Source: Sphingobacteriaceae bacterium
Lineage (GTDB): Bacteria > Bacteroidota > Bacteroidia > Sphingobacteriales > Sphingobacteriaceae
Length of the DNA: 64,000 nt
NCBI GenBank assembly: GCA_024645045.1
Contig: JAHEGO010000001.1
Location: 1-64,000 of the forward strand
Direction: 5' to 3'
Every line of letters starts with the position of its first letter. The stretch's first letter is position 1. Below the pieces are notes generated by a model that saw only the letters and a program-made list of their open reading frames with translations, did not search any database and was not told the DNA's origin. A program made the translations under genes and the position numbers. Shown piece after piece: positions 37,638 to 48,874 of the stretch.

Positions 37638-37668
37638 AAAAAGCCTGATGGATTGCATCAGGCTTTTT
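37638..37668. terminator. Bidirectional terminator
   Basis: AAAAAGCCTGATG pairs perfectly with CATCAGGCTTTTT, with loop GATTG, between the converging outer-membrane protein gene and the coiled-coil gene. Confidence 0.9.
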
Positions 37669-37693
37669 ATATTAAAATATTCCTTCAATATTT

Positions 37694-38608
37694 TTATTTC
37701 AATTTCAATATTGTTTTTCCAATTGATGTGCCATCTGCATATAATACAATGGTATAATCGCCAGGATTTAAACTAGAGCTCTTTGTCCAGTATATGTTGT
37801 ACTCTTGGCTAGGATTGTTCTGGAAATCAAAGTTTCTTTTAACAGAATATTGAAGCGTTTCTCCATTTGCATTGAATTTACTTTCATTTGCATCAGTTAC
37901 AACCTCTGCTTTATTTTCAGGATTGATCACTCTTACAAAAAAATCTTTATTCCCTGTTGAAGCAACTTGATTATCTGCTAAAGTGAAGCTGATTTTTATT
38001 TTCTCTAAACTTTTTACTCTATCTGTTTCAGATTCTTTACCATTTGATCTGAATTTTATTCCAGTTGCAACAAGCGAAGTTGGTTTTAAAATTTCAGCTA
38101 CTGCAACTTTGTTTGATAGTGAAATATTTTTATTCAATAAGTCACTTGACTTTTTTTGTTCTGATTCAACTGTTTGTTTTAATCCGGTATTTTCATTCGT
38201 TAACTCTTCATTTTCTTTTTTCAAGTCAGCAATTTGCTCTTGATATTTATTGATATAATAACGCAATTGATCAATCTCATTTTTTGCTTTTACCAGTTGT
38301 GCTTTGTTCATTTGACCTCGTTTTAAAGCCGCCTGAAGCTCAGCCACCTTGCCTTTTAGCTCTTCGTCTTTAGCTATCAAATTTTGATTTAATGTGTCAG
38401 CATTTGCAGTCGCTGTGTTTAAGTCAACTTCTAGTTGATCTAATTCTGTCTGCAACTTAGATTTTTCATCAGTAGTTTGTTCGTATTTGGTTTCAGATTT
38501 ATTTTTCTGTAACCAAAGAAATACATTTGTTGCAATAAGTAAAGCGATTACAACTAAAAGCGTGTATATCTTTTTAGTGTCTTTTTGCGGAGTTTGATTG
38601 TTTTCCAT
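37694..38608 (-). CDS. Membrane-anchored coiled-coil protein
   Basis: I start this at ATG 38608 (MENNQTPQKDTKKIYTLL); the track's TTG at 38638 lies inside the upstream gene, and AAAAAGGAA just before the ATG is a plausible ribosome site. The 304-residue product has one N-terminal transmembrane helix (about 13-32), a long coiled coil (about 38-170, KSKLQTELDQLEVDLN... LKKENEELTNENTGLKQ), and a C-terminal beta domain (about 180-304) with VATGIKFRSNGKESETDRVKSLEKIKISFTLADN and YNIYWTKSSSLNPGDYTIVLYADG, which recurs in Bacteroidota proteins of this layout. The role is unknown, possibly envelope-spanning scaffolding. It follows the DUF1844 gene by seven bases. Confidence 0.75.
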   Translation of the reverse strand: MENNQTPQKDTKKIYTLLVVIALLIATNVFLWLQKNKSETKYEQTTDEKSKLQTELDQLEVDLNTATANADTLNQNLIAKDEELKGKVAELQAALKRGQMNKAQLVKAKNEIDQLRYYINKYQEQIADLKKENEELTNENTGLKQTVESEQKKSSDLLNKNISLSNKVAVAEILKPTSLVATGIKFRSNGKESETDRVKSLEKIKISFTLADNQVASTGNKDFFVRVINPENKAEVVTDANESKFNANGETLQYSVKRNFDFQNNPSQEYNIYWTKSSSLNPGDYTIVLYADGTSIGKTILKLK

Positions 38609-38615
38609 TTCCTTT

Positions 38616-38873
38616 TTATTTTTTTGCAATTTCGTCAACGTAGTTTAATCGTAAATCTGATAAAAATTGACTTAACAATTTTTCAGCATCTACACTAATA
38701 TTACCTTTTGTTTTATTTTTTAACATTTCAAGCATGTCTATAGCTTGTTGTGCTTGCTCTATGTTTTTTTCAATGGCGTTAGTCATTGGATTCATTACTT
38801 TGCCTAAACCCTGCATGCCAGTTGAATGAAACAAGTAAATTAAAGAGGCAAATAACTGTTCGTCTTTTTCCAT
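38616..38873 (-). CDS. DUF1844 family protein
   Basis: 85 residues, all helical. The pattern ASLIYLFHSTGMQGLGKVMNP...IEQAQQAIDMLEMLKNKTKGNISVDAEKLLSQFLSDLRLNYV matches DUF1844 (hydrophobic helix with LG, IDxLxMLxxKTxGN, then LxxLRxxYV). The family is widespread and of unknown function. Its stop codon lies seven bases before the start of the coiled-coil gene, so they form a two-gene operon. Confidence 0.85.
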   Translation of the reverse strand: MEKDEQLFASLIYLFHSTGMQGLGKVMNPMTNAIEKNIEQAQQAIDMLEMLKNKTKGNISVDAEKLLSQFLSDLRLNYVDEIAKK

Positions 38874-38901
38874 AGCGAAATAATTTTGAACAAATATAAA
38901 T

Positions 38902-38931
38902 AAAAAGGCCGAAATTCTATTTCGGCCTTTT
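38902..38931 (-). terminator. Intrinsic terminator after the glutathione peroxidase gene
   Basis: AAAAGGCCGAAAT pairs with ATTTCGGCCTTTT; on the minus strand it is followed by a T-rich tract. It lies between the peroxidase stop and the DUF1844 start, so the latter must have its own promoter. Confidence 0.85.
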
Positions 38932-38950
38932 GTTAAGGAGTTTGGGTGTT

Positions 38951-39520
38951 TTAATATTTAATACTGTTGAGTAGTTCTTCGCTCATTGGTTTTGTGGTTG
39001 ATGGAAAATATTTGATTAATTCGCCATTTTCATCAATTAGGTATTTATTAAAGTTCCAATTAGGCTGCTGGCTATTCCAGCCATTGGCATCTTTATTTGC
39101 TAACCATTTAAATAAATCACAAGCGTTGTTGCCAACAACATCAACTTTTTCGAAGAGCTGAAATGTTACCCCATAGTTTTTTTGGCAAAAACTCGCAATC
39201 TCGTGGTTATTACCTGGTTCTTGACCTCCAAAATTATTTGCAGGGAAACCAAGTATTATTAAACGATCACCATATGCTTTATGTAAGGCCTCTAGTGCTT
39301 CATATTGAGGGGTAAAGCCGCATTTTGATGCTGTATTAACAATTAATACTTTTTTGCCTTTATAAACAGAAAAGTCAATCAACGTTCCGTCAATTGCTTT
39401 CATTTTAAAAGCGTAAAAGTTTTTAGTGCTAGTATTTTTTAATTCAGCAGGCTTGCTTTTTACTTGGTTAAAACCCAAACATGAAGTAAGCAATGTTAAT
39501 AGTGGAATAAATATTTTCAT
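38951..39520 (-). CDS. Glutathione peroxidase-family thiol peroxidase, lipoprotein
   Basis: Reduces peroxides through a reactive cysteine, usually with thioredoxin rather than glutathione in bacteria. The 189 residues begin with a signal peptide with a possible lipobox (LLTSC, residues 10-14), implying attachment in the periplasm. The catalytic site is NTASKCGFTPQYEALEAL (cysteine in place of selenocysteine), followed by ILGFPANNFGGQEPG with the glutamine of the catalytic tetrad and NWNFNKYLIDENG with the tryptophan and asparagine. The cytosolic family members are about 160 residues; the extra length here is the export signal. Confidence 0.93.
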   Translation of the reverse strand: MKIFIPLLTLLTSCLGFNQVKSKPAELKNTSTKNFYAFKMKAIDGTLIDFSVYKGKKVLIVNTASKCGFTPQYEALEALHKAYGDRLIILGFPANNFGGQEPGNNHEIASFCQKNYGVTFQLFEKVDVVGNNACDLFKWLANKDANGWNSQQPNWNFNKYLIDENGELIKYFPSTTKPMSEELLNSIKY

Positions 39521-39577
39521 AATCTTTTAACGATTGACGTTTGTTTTTGTTTTATTTTTTTAGAAAATCTAAATACA

Positions 39578-41305
39578 TCATTTGCTTGTAAGGGATTTGT
39601 ATTTTTTTGCTCGTTGCTTGAGTTCTTTTTCAACTTGTTCAGAATACCCTATGCTTTCTTTGCAGCCTTTTAAAATAGATTTCCATATTAAGTTAAAAAA
39701 ACCTTGTTGCGGCTTTCTTTTAAGGTAAAACTGAGGTTGTATGAATTTGCCATAAACTGATGGATTATCATTAGAAAGCACCATTACATTTGCTAAAAAT
39801 GAATATAATTTATGCTGCTTAAGTTGTTTATCTCTGTTATCAAATTCTAAAACCCTAACTCTTAAATTTTTATATTTCATTGAAATATTAGCATCTAAGC
39901 CGTTTTCATTTCCTTTTAGGTTTATTTTTAACTGTTGCAATTTGCAATTTGCAATTTCAATTTTAGCCAAAGGATGCAATATGGCATTTAACTTTGCCAA
40001 ATTATAAACACCCATTTCACCTTTACAATAAAAAGACCTTAGCGAATCGCCGTAAAATAAGCCAAGATTCAGTGAAGTTTTAGCTTCATTATTGAGCATA
40101 AATGCCAAGTCGACTTTCAATAAGTTATTTTCTAGAATTTGAGACGGCTCATTACTAAAATTACTAATACCTCCACTTGTATTTTTAAATGAAAAATCCC
40201 AGCGTAAATTATTAGCGGGCAATTTTTCGGAGTAATTTATGTCTCCATTTACTATTTTGATATTATTTATTGTAATAGGAAAGTTTATATCAAATGGTAA
40301 TTGTTGAGGAAACTTTCTTTCTTTAAATGGATTAATTTCGAAACTTTTATTCAAATGAATTTTACATTTCATTTTTTCTACTGTTAATAGATCTGCATGA
40401 AATTTTTGTAAATAAATAAACTGCTCAAAATTAAAATTCGAAAAATTTAATCTTTTAAAAGCAAACTCATACCTTGTTTTTTGAAACCCAAATTCATCAC
40501 AAAAATCAGACTCTTGACGATTAGGCGTAATGTTTAAATTGTATACATTAAAGCCTTTAGATGCAGTGCTTGCAGTGCATTCCTCAAAATTAATACGATA
40601 TAGGCTGTCGTTACTTGTATATGAATAATCTCGTACGGTTAGCCCCACATCATCTGCATAAAATGCTTTGTGATTAATAGATGATTGAGCATTTATATTC
40701 AAATTTTTTACATAAAAATTGGAAAGGAATATGCGTTGTCTATTTCTTTTTAATGCGCTATCAATTTGTAAACAAAGTGTAATATTTTTTAGGTAAATAT
40801 TCTTGATATTTAACGATAGCATTGAATTTTTAATCAATTCATAAGGGTGTTGAAATTTATTTCCCTTCAATTTATTTTTCGTTGCCATTGCAGCATTATA
40901 ATAAACTGCTATGATTGGTTTTTCTATTTGTAATTGATTAATGAACAATTTTTTATTGAAGTAGAATTCAATTGGATGTGTGTTTTTAATTTCCAGTTTT
41001 TTAATGATAATGCTGAATAAATAAATAGGGGCTTCATTATTACGATACAGTTGATGATAAACTGATGCATTTGGTTTCAACCTTAAGCTGTCAATACTGA
41101 AATTTCCAGTCAAGAAATTAATGTGTATGTCTTTAAAGGCAACACTATATAAATTATTGGTCGATGCTTCGATATTTTTTCGGATAGCATTGGCAACGCT
41201 CGGTTTCCAATACCAAGCTAAAGAAAAGGCGCACAACATCACAACAGTTATAAAAACTGCCAAAACTTGTAATATTCTAAGCCCAACTTTCTTGTTTAAA
41301 TGCAT
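39578..41305 (-). CDS. Membrane-anchored AsmA-like hypothetical protein
   Basis: 575 residues with one N-terminal transmembrane helix (about 12-32) and the rest predicted outside the cytoplasm. The N-terminal segment SVAFKDIHINFLTGNFSIDSLRLKPN resembles the opening repeat of AsmA/TamB-type proteins, as do the many short lines of alternating residues (YSEKLPANNLRWDFSFKNTSGGI, LKVDLAFMLNNEAKTSLNLGLFYGDSLRSFYCKGEMG, LQQLKINLKGNENGLDANISMKYKNLRV). These proteins form long beta-grooves thought to carry or shield lipids between membranes. The family call is by pattern and not certain. It is transcribed alone, divergent from miaB. Confidence 0.6.
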   Translation of the reverse strand: MHLNKKVGLRILQVLAVFITVVMLCAFSLAWYWKPSVANAIRKNIEASTNNLYSVAFKDIHINFLTGNFSIDSLRLKPNASVYHQLYRNNEAPIYLFSIIIKKLEIKNTHPIEFYFNKKLFINQLQIEKPIIAVYYNAAMATKNKLKGNKFQHPYELIKNSMLSLNIKNIYLKNITLCLQIDSALKRNRQRIFLSNFYVKNLNINAQSSINHKAFYADDVGLTVRDYSYTSNDSLYRINFEECTASTASKGFNVYNLNITPNRQESDFCDEFGFQKTRYEFAFKRLNFSNFNFEQFIYLQKFHADLLTVEKMKCKIHLNKSFEINPFKERKFPQQLPFDINFPITINNIKIVNGDINYSEKLPANNLRWDFSFKNTSGGISNFSNEPSQILENNLLKVDLAFMLNNEAKTSLNLGLFYGDSLRSFYCKGEMGVYNLAKLNAILHPLAKIEIANCKLQQLKINLKGNENGLDANISMKYKNLRVRVLEFDNRDKQLKQHKLYSFLANVMVLSNDNPSVYGKFIQPQFYLKRKPQQGFFNLIWKSILKGCKESIGYSEQVEKELKQRAKKYKSLTSK

Positions 41306-41398
41306 TTTCTGCTGTCCGATATACTAATATAGGCTAAATTGCCGGTTTATTTAATAATTCAATAAAAATTAAAAACTGACATTTTTTCAGATTTTTAG

Positions 41399-41406
41399 TA
41401 TTTTTG
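41399..41406 (+). promoter_or_regulatory. Candidate -7 box of the miaB operon
   Basis: TATTTTTG is an exact TAnnTTTG match nine bases before the ATG at 41416. Use of this box would give a leader of only a few bases. The TTG inside it is what the track took as the start codon of a longer ORF. Confidence 0.5.
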
Positions 41407-41415
41407 TACAATCAT

Positions 41416-42843
41416 ATGGAGCAAATTAAAGAGATATTTCAAAAAGAGCACGACGAACAAAGGCAAGGCGAAGCTACCATGATTGAATCGCCAATTGCAA
41501 ATGATCATGCTCGAAAACTATACATAGAGAGTTATGGCTGTGCCATGAATTTTGCAGATTCTGAAGTGGTTGCGGCAATCATGTTAGAAATGGGTTTTCA
41601 GACAACAGCTGACCATAAAGAAGCCGATGTTATTTTCGTAAACACCTGTTCTATTAGAGAAAATGCAGAACAGAGAATTCGCAAAAGACTCACCGATTTT
41701 AGGTCGCAAAAAATAACAAAACCCGGAACTATTGTTGGGGTGTTAGGTTGCATGGCTGAAAGGCTGAAAGCCAAGTTTATGGAAGAAGAGAAGTTGGTTG
41801 ATTTGGTAATTGGCCCTGATGCATATAGAGATTTACCCGTTCTATTATCCCAAATTGATGGCGGACAAAAAGCTATCAATGTATTATTGTCTAGAGAAGA
41901 AACTTATGCAGACATAACACCTATTAGATTAAATACAAATGGCGTGAATGCTTTTGTTTCAATCATGCGTGGTTGCGATAATATGTGTTCCTTCTGTGTT
42001 GTACCATTTACAAGGGGTAGAGAGCGAAGCAGATCTGCAAATTCTATCATCAACGAAGTAACAGAATTATTTGAAAGCGGATATCGTGAAGTGGTTTTAT
42101 TAGGACAAAATGTAGATTCATATAAATGGGTAAACGAATCAACCAACGAAGTTGTTAATTTCGCTAAACTTTTAGCAATGGTTGCGCAAGTAAATCCATT
42201 AATACGTGTAAGATTTTCTACATCACATCCAAAAGATATTACAGATGAAGTGTTACAAACAATTGCCGACCATGCAAATATTTGTAATTCCATTCATCTG
42301 CCTGTTCAATCTGGAAGCACTAGTGTATTAGATAGAATGAACAGAAATTATTCTAGGGAATGGTATTTAAATAGAATTGATGCCATTAGAAGAATTATTC
42401 CTGGTTGTGCAATTTCAACAGATATTATTACTGGTTTTTGTGGCGAAACAGACGAAGAGTTTAACGATACTTTAAGCATGATGCATTACGTAAAGTTCAA
42501 TTATGCCTATCAGTTCTCTTATTCTGAAAGACCCGGTACGCCTGCAGCAAAGAAGATGAAAGATGATATTGATGAGCAGACAAAGGCAAGACGTTTAGAC
42601 CAAGTAATTGCTTTGCAAAGAGGCCATAGTTTAGAAAAATTAAAAGAGTTTGTTGGTCAAATTCATGAAGTATTAATCGAAGGGTTTTCAAAAAAATCTA
42701 CAAATGATTTTGCAGGAAAAAACGATCAAAATGCAGTTGTGGTTTTTCCTGCAGATAACAGATTTAAAAAAGGAGATTATGTAAAAGTTTTAATCGAAAC
42801 TTGTACATCTGCAACTTTAATTGGTAAAATTATTAACGAGTAA
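41416..42843 (+). CDS. miaB: tRNA-2-methylthio-N6-dimethylallyladenosine synthase
   Basis: Radical-SAM enzyme that adds the methylthio group to i6A37 of tRNAs reading UNN codons. I start at ATG 41416 ([12 protein letters not shown]); the track's TTG lies in the likely promoter. Of 475 residues, the N-terminal MTTase domain has [28 protein letters not shown] and [11 protein letters not shown] (three cysteines for the auxiliary cluster). The radical-SAM site is [22 protein letters not shown] (CxxxCxxC), followed by [12 protein letters not shown] and the C-terminal TRAM domain ([15 protein letters not shown]...[14 protein letters not shown]). The motifs separate it from RimO and MtaB. It heads a run of same-strand genes to secG. 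Confidence 0.96.
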   Translation: MEQIKEIFQKEHDEQRQGEATMIESPIANDHARKLYIESYGCAMNFADSEVVAAIMLEMGFQTTADHKEADVIFVNTCSIRENAEQRIRKRLTDFRSQKITKPGTIVGVLGCMAERLKAKFMEEEKLVDLVIGPDAYRDLPVLLSQIDGGQKAINVLLSREETYADITPIRLNTNGVNAFVSIMRGCDNMCSFCVVPFTRGRERSRSANSIINEVTELFESGYREVVLLGQNVDSYKWVNESTNEVVNFAKLLAMVAQVNPLIRVRFSTSHPKDITDEVLQTIADHANICNSIHLPVQSGSTSVLDRMNRNYSREWYLNRIDAIRRIIPGCAISTDIITGFCGETDEEFNDTLSMMHYVKFNYAYQFSYSERPGTPAAKKMKDDIDEQTKARRLDQVIALQRGHSLEKLKEFVGQIHEVLIEGFSKKSTNDFAGKNDQNAVVVFPADNRFKKGDYVKVLIETCTSATLIGKIINE

Positions 42844-42850
42844 AAACAAC

Positions 42851-44131
42851 ATGGAATTACAAGTTATAAAAAACAGGTTTGGTATAATCGGGAATTCACC
42901 TTTATTAAATAGAGCTATTGACATAGCAACTCAGGTTGCTCCTACAGATATTTCTGTTTTAATTACAGGCGAAAGCGGAAGCGGTAAAGAAGTATTTTCA
43001 CAAATCATTCATCAATTAAGTGCGAGAAAACACGGTCCTTTTATAGCAGTTAACTGCGGCGCAATACCCGAAGGAACAATAGATTCAGAGTTATTCGGAC
43101 ATGAAAAAGGTTCTTTTACAGGAGCACACGAAGCTCGAAAAGGTTATTTCGAAGTGGTAAGTGGAGGAACTATATTTTTAGATGAAGTAGCGGAACTTCC
43201 AATTGGTACACAAGCAAGGTTATTAAGAGTTTTAGAAACAGGCGAGTATCTCAGAGTAGGTTCTTCTAAAGTTCAAAAAACAAATGTACGAATAGTTGCT
43301 GCCACAAATGTAAACGTATACGAAGCAGTTCAACGCGGAAAATTTCGCGAAGATTTATATTATAGATTAAATACAGTCCCATTAAAAGTTCCTTCTTTAA
43401 GAGAAAGAAAGGAAGATGTTTATTTATTGTTTAGGAAATTCATATCAGATTTTTCGGTTAAATATAGAAGTCCAAATATTCAATTAAATGAAGAAGCTAG
43501 GGCCATACTAGAAAATTATTCTTGGCCTGGAAATATTCGTCAATTGAAAAATGTAGCGGAGCAGATTTCGGTCTTACAAAACGGCCAACAAGAAATTGAC
43601 GCACAGGAGCTCATCAAATATTTACCCTTTGAACAACCGATGAGTGGCTTGCCTGCTCGTTTAGGCCAGCATTCAGAAAACGATTTTTCCGAGCGAGATA
43701 TTTTGTATAAAGTCTTATTCGATATGAAGAAAGACCTTACCGATTTAAAGAAGGTTGTGTTAGATTTATTGCAAAATTCTGGCACTGCAAATGAATTTAT
43801 TGCAGACAATACGAGCATTATCAATAAATTGGTTCAAGAAATTAATCCTACAAATATTGACATGGCAGGGTTTCAAATGCCAATGCAAGTAAATCCTGTA
43901 AGCCAACCTAGCAGCAACTTTCAACCAAATAATTTCCACGCTACTCCATATAAACTAGAAAGTCCGATAGAAGAGGTGGAAGAAACCTTATCTTTGGAAG
44001 ACAAAGAAATAGATTATATTAAAAAGGCTTTAAAAAAGCATAAGGGAAAGAGAAAATTAGCAGCTCAAGAACTAGGCATATCAGAGCGAACCTTATACCG
44101 AAAAATTAAAGAATATGACATCAATCTTTAA
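42851..44131 (+). CDS. Sigma-54 interaction domain transcriptional activator without sensory domain
   Basis: 427 residues from ATG 42851, seven bases after the miaB stop. The AAA+ domain starts almost at once: Walker A GESGSGKE, the sigma-54 contact loop GSFTGA (GAFTGA type), Walker B GGTIFLDEVAELP, ATN sensor and arginine-finger region RLNTVPLKVPSLRERKEDV, then a linker with a poorly conserved helical region, and a C-terminal Fis-type helix-turn-helix (KRKLAAQELGISERTLYRKIKEYDI). There is no receiver, PAS or GAF domain, so activity must be controlled by abundance or by a partner protein. Genes of this kind sit beside lptE and secG in many Bacteroidota. Its 3' end overlaps lptE by 17 bases. 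Confidence 0.92.
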   Translation: MELQVIKNRFGIIGNSPLLNRAIDIATQVAPTDISVLITGESGSGKEVFSQIIHQLSARKHGPFIAVNCGAIPEGTIDSELFGHEKGSFTGAHEARKGYFEVVSGGTIFLDEVAELPIGTQARLLRVLETGEYLRVGSSKVQKTNVRIVAATNVNVYEAVQRGKFREDLYYRLNTVPLKVPSLRERKEDVYLLFRKFISDFSVKYRSPNIQLNEEARAILENYSWPGNIRQLKNVAEQISVLQNGQQEIDAQELIKYLPFEQPMSGLPARLGQHSENDFSERDILYKVLFDMKKDLTDLKKVVLDLLQNSGTANEFIADNTSIINKLVQEINPTNIDMAGFQMPMQVNPVSQPSSNFQPNNFHATPYKLESPIEEVEETLSLEDKEIDYIKKALKKHKGKRKLAAQELGISERTLYRKIKEYDINL

Positions 44132-44639
44132 CATAGCAAAAAAAGCTAGCGGCGTATTTTTTATAATATTGCTGTTAACCTTGAGCGCATGCGGAATTTA
44201 TTCTTTTACAGGTGCTTCTATTTCACCAGATACAAAAACGGTGTCGGTTACATTGTTTCAAAACAATGCCAATTTAGTTGTGCCTACTTTAAGCCAGACC
44301 ATTACCGAGTCATTGAAAGACAGAATAGTTACGCAAACTAATTTGCAAATTACTAGAAGTGCTGCTGATATTGAGTTTGAAGGTCGAATTATAGATTACA
44401 GTGTAAAACCAATGTCACTTCAAGGCAATAACCAAACTTCACAAAACAGATTGAGTATTTCCGTTAAAGTGAAATACGTCAACAAAAAAGAAGAAGCTAA
44501 AAGTTTTGAATATACTTTTACAAGGTATGCCGATTTTCCAGGAACAAAAAATTTAGCCGAAGTAGAAAACGAATTAATAAAAACTATTTCGACACAATTA
44601 ATAGATGATATTTTTAACAAAGCATTTGTAAACTGGTAG
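44115..44639 (+). CDS. lptE: LptE-family LPS assembly lipoprotein
   Basis: Outer-membrane lipoprotein expected to plug the LptD barrel during LPS insertion. 174 residues: signal peptide with lipobox LSAC (about residues 24-27) followed by GIYSFTGASISPDTKTVSVTLFQNNANLVVPTLSQTITESLKDRIVTQTNLQITRSAADIEFEGRI, the usual LptE opening and helix, and ISVKVKYVN...FEYTFTRYADFP strands. ATG 44115 lies within the end of the activator gene (17-base overlap), and the frame has no better start. The downstream gene begins one base after its stop. Sequence identity in this family is low, so the call also leans on the miaB/activator/secG context known in the phylum. Confidence 0.82.
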   Translation: MTSIFNIAKKASGVFFIILLLTLSACGIYSFTGASISPDTKTVSVTLFQNNANLVVPTLSQTITESLKDRIVTQTNLQITRSAADIEFEGRIIDYSVKPMSLQGNNQTSQNRLSISVKVKYVNKKEEAKSFEYTFTRYADFPGTKNLAEVENELIKTISTQLIDDIFNKAFVNW

Positions 44640-44640
44640 T

Positions 44641-45633
44641 ATGAATTCAACAAATATTATTGCTTACATAGATCAACCAGCTAACATGGACAAGTCGGCA
44701 TTGCCTGTCTTGAAATCACTCATTGATGAATTTCCTTATTGCCAAACATTTCATTTATTAAACGCTAAAGCGCAACATAATACCAATGAAATTATGTTTG
44801 ATACAACCTTGCGCCAAACAGCTGCCTATGCTGCAAATCGGAAGGTGTTGTATTATTTAATTCATGAGCAAAAAGCGAAGACAATATTGCCATCACCTGA
44901 ACCTACAGCGGAATTTAATGCTAATGCACTTGATGTTATTTCTAATGCGGAAACGGAAACAATTGCAGCAGTTGAACCACCACTTGAAAATATTTCAATT
45001 AGCCCTATTGATGTTACCGAAGAGAAAATTACAAACACTGAAATTATTTCAGCAACAAATTCAGAAACAGACATAACAATAAAAGAAGAAATATTGCCAG
45101 AAGAAACTCAAAACAACGACGGCACTTTTTCTTTTACAGAATGGCTTCAAAAAAAATCAAAAAATCAAATAGTAAACCCAAGTTTGACTTCAAACTTATC
45201 TGAAAGCAAACCTCAAATAAAATTAGACACATCAGAGCAAATTCAATCTTTGATACAAGATGAGATTGGCGAATTGATTTTGGGAAATGTTTTCAGCGAA
45301 GGATATTTTGCAAGTGATGCAGCCTTAGCTAAAAAACCAATTGTTGGAAATCAAAAACAAGAGGCTTTAATTGAAAGTTTTATTCAGTCCGAACACCCTA
45401 AAGTAATTAAGGTGAACAAAGATGAAAAGGTTATTAATTTAGAGAATAAAGCGAAAAAGAGTGCCATTGACTCACAAATTCCAGTCAGTGAGACTTTGGC
45501 TGCAATTTATGTCAAACAGAAACTTTTCAATAAAGGAATTGAGGCTTATGAAAAATTAAGTTTGAAATATCCCGAAAAAAAGGCTTACTTTGCTTCCCTT
45601 ATAGAAGAAATTAAATCAGAGATTAACAAATAA
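44641..45633 (+). CDS. Hypothetical protein with helical ends and acidic centre
   Basis: 330 residues of unknown function, cytoplasmic by the lack of signals. The N-terminal 80 residues are helical and TPR-like (LPVLKSLIDEFPYCQTFHLLNAKAQHNTNEIMFDTTLRQTAAYAANRKVLYYLIHE). A long low-complexity acidic segment follows (about 85-210, E/T/I-rich), then IQDEIGELILGNVFSEGYFAS and a C-terminal TPR-like hairpin (VSETLAAIYVKQKLFNKGIEAYEKLSLKYPEKKAYFASLIEEI). It begins one base after the lptE stop and ends 11 bases before secG, so it belongs to the same transcript. Family members are seen at this position in Bacteroidota; no function is assigned. Confidence 0.75.
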   Translation: MNSTNIIAYIDQPANMDKSALPVLKSLIDEFPYCQTFHLLNAKAQHNTNEIMFDTTLRQTAAYAANRKVLYYLIHEQKAKTILPSPEPTAEFNANALDVISNAETETIAAVEPPLENISISPIDVTEEKITNTEIISATNSETDITIKEEILPEETQNNDGTFSFTEWLQKKSKNQIVNPSLTSNLSESKPQIKLDTSEQIQSLIQDEIGELILGNVFSEGYFASDAALAKKPIVGNQKQEALIESFIQSEHPKVIKVNKDEKVINLENKAKKSAIDSQIPVSETLAAIYVKQKLFNKGIEAYEKLSLKYPEKKAYFASLIEEIKSEINK

Positions 45634-45644
45634 AATAGCACAAA

Positions 45645-46004
45645 ATGTATACTTTTTTAATAGTAATTGCCTTAATTATCAGTGTTTTATTAATTTTAGT
45701 GGTTTTAGTACAAAACCCTAAAGGCGGAGGATTATCTTCTAGTTTTTCATCGTCAAACCAAGTAATGGGTGTTAAAAAAACAACTGACTTTTTAGAAAAA
45801 GCGACTTGGACATTAGCAATCGCACTTTTAGTAGTTTGTTTAGTAATCAATATGGTGAAACCAAGCGCAGAAGAAGGCACTACAGAGCAATCTGCGGTAC
45901 AAGAGCAAATTGACAATGCTTCAACAGCGCCTCAAACACCAGCAGCTAATATGCCAGCAAATTCAACATCAGCAGTACCTGCAGCAGCAGATACTACAAA
46001 ATAG
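45645..46004 (+). CDS. secG: Preprotein translocase subunit SecG
   Basis: Small inner-membrane partner of SecYE. 119 residues with two transmembrane helices (about 2-20 and 53-72) separated by the conserved cytoplasmic loop VLVQNPKGGGLSSSFSSSNQVMGVKKTTDFLEKATW. The C-terminal tail is low in complexity and rich in A, P, T and S, longer than in E. coli, as is common in the phylum. It is last in the miaB-to-secG run and is followed by a terminator. Confidence 0.95.
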   Translation: MYTFLIVIALIISVLLILVVLVQNPKGGGLSSSFSSSNQVMGVKKTTDFLEKATWTLAIALLVVCLVINMVKPSAEEGTTEQSAVQEQIDNASTAPQTPAANMPANSTSAVPAAADTTK

Positions 46005-46022
46005 TTTCAGTAAATCCATTTT

Positions 46023-46052
46023 AAAAACCCTCGCAAATAGCGGGGGTTTTTT
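46023..46052 (+). terminator. Intrinsic terminator after secG
   Basis: AAAACCCTCGC pairs with GCGGGGGTTTT (one T-G wobble) followed by T residues. The next 160 bases up to groES hold no ORF; I see no CIRCE element there. Confidence 0.85.
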
Positions 46053-46212
46053 ATTTGTGTCAGGCTGTCACGCTTCCTGCCTTAATTGACGTATAAAAGG
46101 GCCTTAAAAATGAAAAATTGTCGCTTTTGATGTCTAAAATTAAGCAAAAGTCTAATTGGCATAGCTTGTGATAGATAGGGGTAAATTGTTAAACTTTTAA
46201 TATTAAAAAAAT

Positions 46213-48158
<1,946 letters not shown>

Positions 48159-48173
48159 TCATTTTCTCAAAAC

Positions 48174-48227
48174 ACATTGCATAAAAAAAGTCCTCATCAA
48201 ATGATGAGGACTTTTTTTATGCAATGT
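48174..48227. terminator. Long perfect palindrome, bidirectional terminator
   Basis: The two arms are 26 bases each and fully complementary (ACATTGCATAAAAAAAGTCC... / ...GGACTTTTTTTATGCAATGT) with only AA between them. The GC-rich inner part (GTCCTCATCA/TGATGAGGAC) with flanking A and T runs serves both groEL and the converging lipoprotein gene. Confidence 0.9.
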
Positions 48228-48237
48228 TAAAATGATA

Positions 48238-48798
48238 TTACAAGTTTACTTTAACATTAAAACTTAATTTTGCTTTAACGTATGTTCTTGTATTGATGCT
48301 GGTATTTACACCACCTGTTAATCTAACTTTGAAAGTTGGTTTAGCTAAGTAAGGAACAATGTTAACAACGGTAGTATCTACCACTAAACTAATTGGGTTT
48401 GTGTTTTGTGGTACTGGGCTTAAGGTTGCAATGTTTTGAAACAAAGCGCCTGTTGTATCTTTAGCAATTGCAGCAGTCATGTTAGACAACGCATTGAAAT
48501 TGCCACCCGCTAAAGAATTACCAGCTGAGTCAACCATGGTTAATTTAAATTCTGTTAAAGTAATAGATTCTAATAAGTCTCTATCAGCATTATTAGCTGC
48601 TAAGATTGAATCTAATCCAGAAGGGACTACACCAATAGTGTCTAATGCACCAGTGCTATCTACTTGGTCAAATTGAAATCTTACTTCTTGTGTAAGAGGA
48701 ATAGTTACAGCAACGCCTAAATCGTTACAAGAAACTAAAATTGTCGATCCCAATAAGATCGTTCCAGCAATTAAGCTATGGAGTAAAGTTTTTTTCAT
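48238..48798 (-). CDS. Hypothetical lipoprotein
   Basis: 186 residues with a lipoprotein signal peptide (lipobox LVSC, about residues 21-24) followed by NDLGVAVTIPLTQEVRFQFDQVDSTGALDTIGVVPSGLDSILAANNADRDLLESITLTEFKLTMVDSAGNSLAG. It reads as a single beta-rich domain with a helical insertion and ends with PYLAKPTFKVRLTGGVNTSINTRTYVKAKLSFNVKVNL. I do not recognise the family. It is probably a surface or periplasmic outer-membrane lipoprotein. It converges on groEL. Confidence 0.75.
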   Translation of the reverse strand: MKKTLLHSLIAGTILLGSTILVSCNDLGVAVTIPLTQEVRFQFDQVDSTGALDTIGVVPSGLDSILAANNADRDLLESITLTEFKLTMVDSAGNSLAGGNFNALSNMTAAIAKDTTGALFQNIATLSPVPQNTNPISLVVDTTVVNIVPYLAKPTFKVRLTGGVNTSINTRTYVKAKLSFNVKVNL

Positions 48799-48874
48799 AT
48801 GGATTGTTTTTTAATTACACATTGATAGCACAAAGTTAAGGATAATTTTTTTATCCAAAAACCCTTAAATAAGG

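Noticed and set aside
46053-46212. CIRCE operator upstream of groES
   Set aside because: No TTAGCACTC-N9-GAGTGCTAA or close variant is visible; only a weak sigma-54-like word is present.
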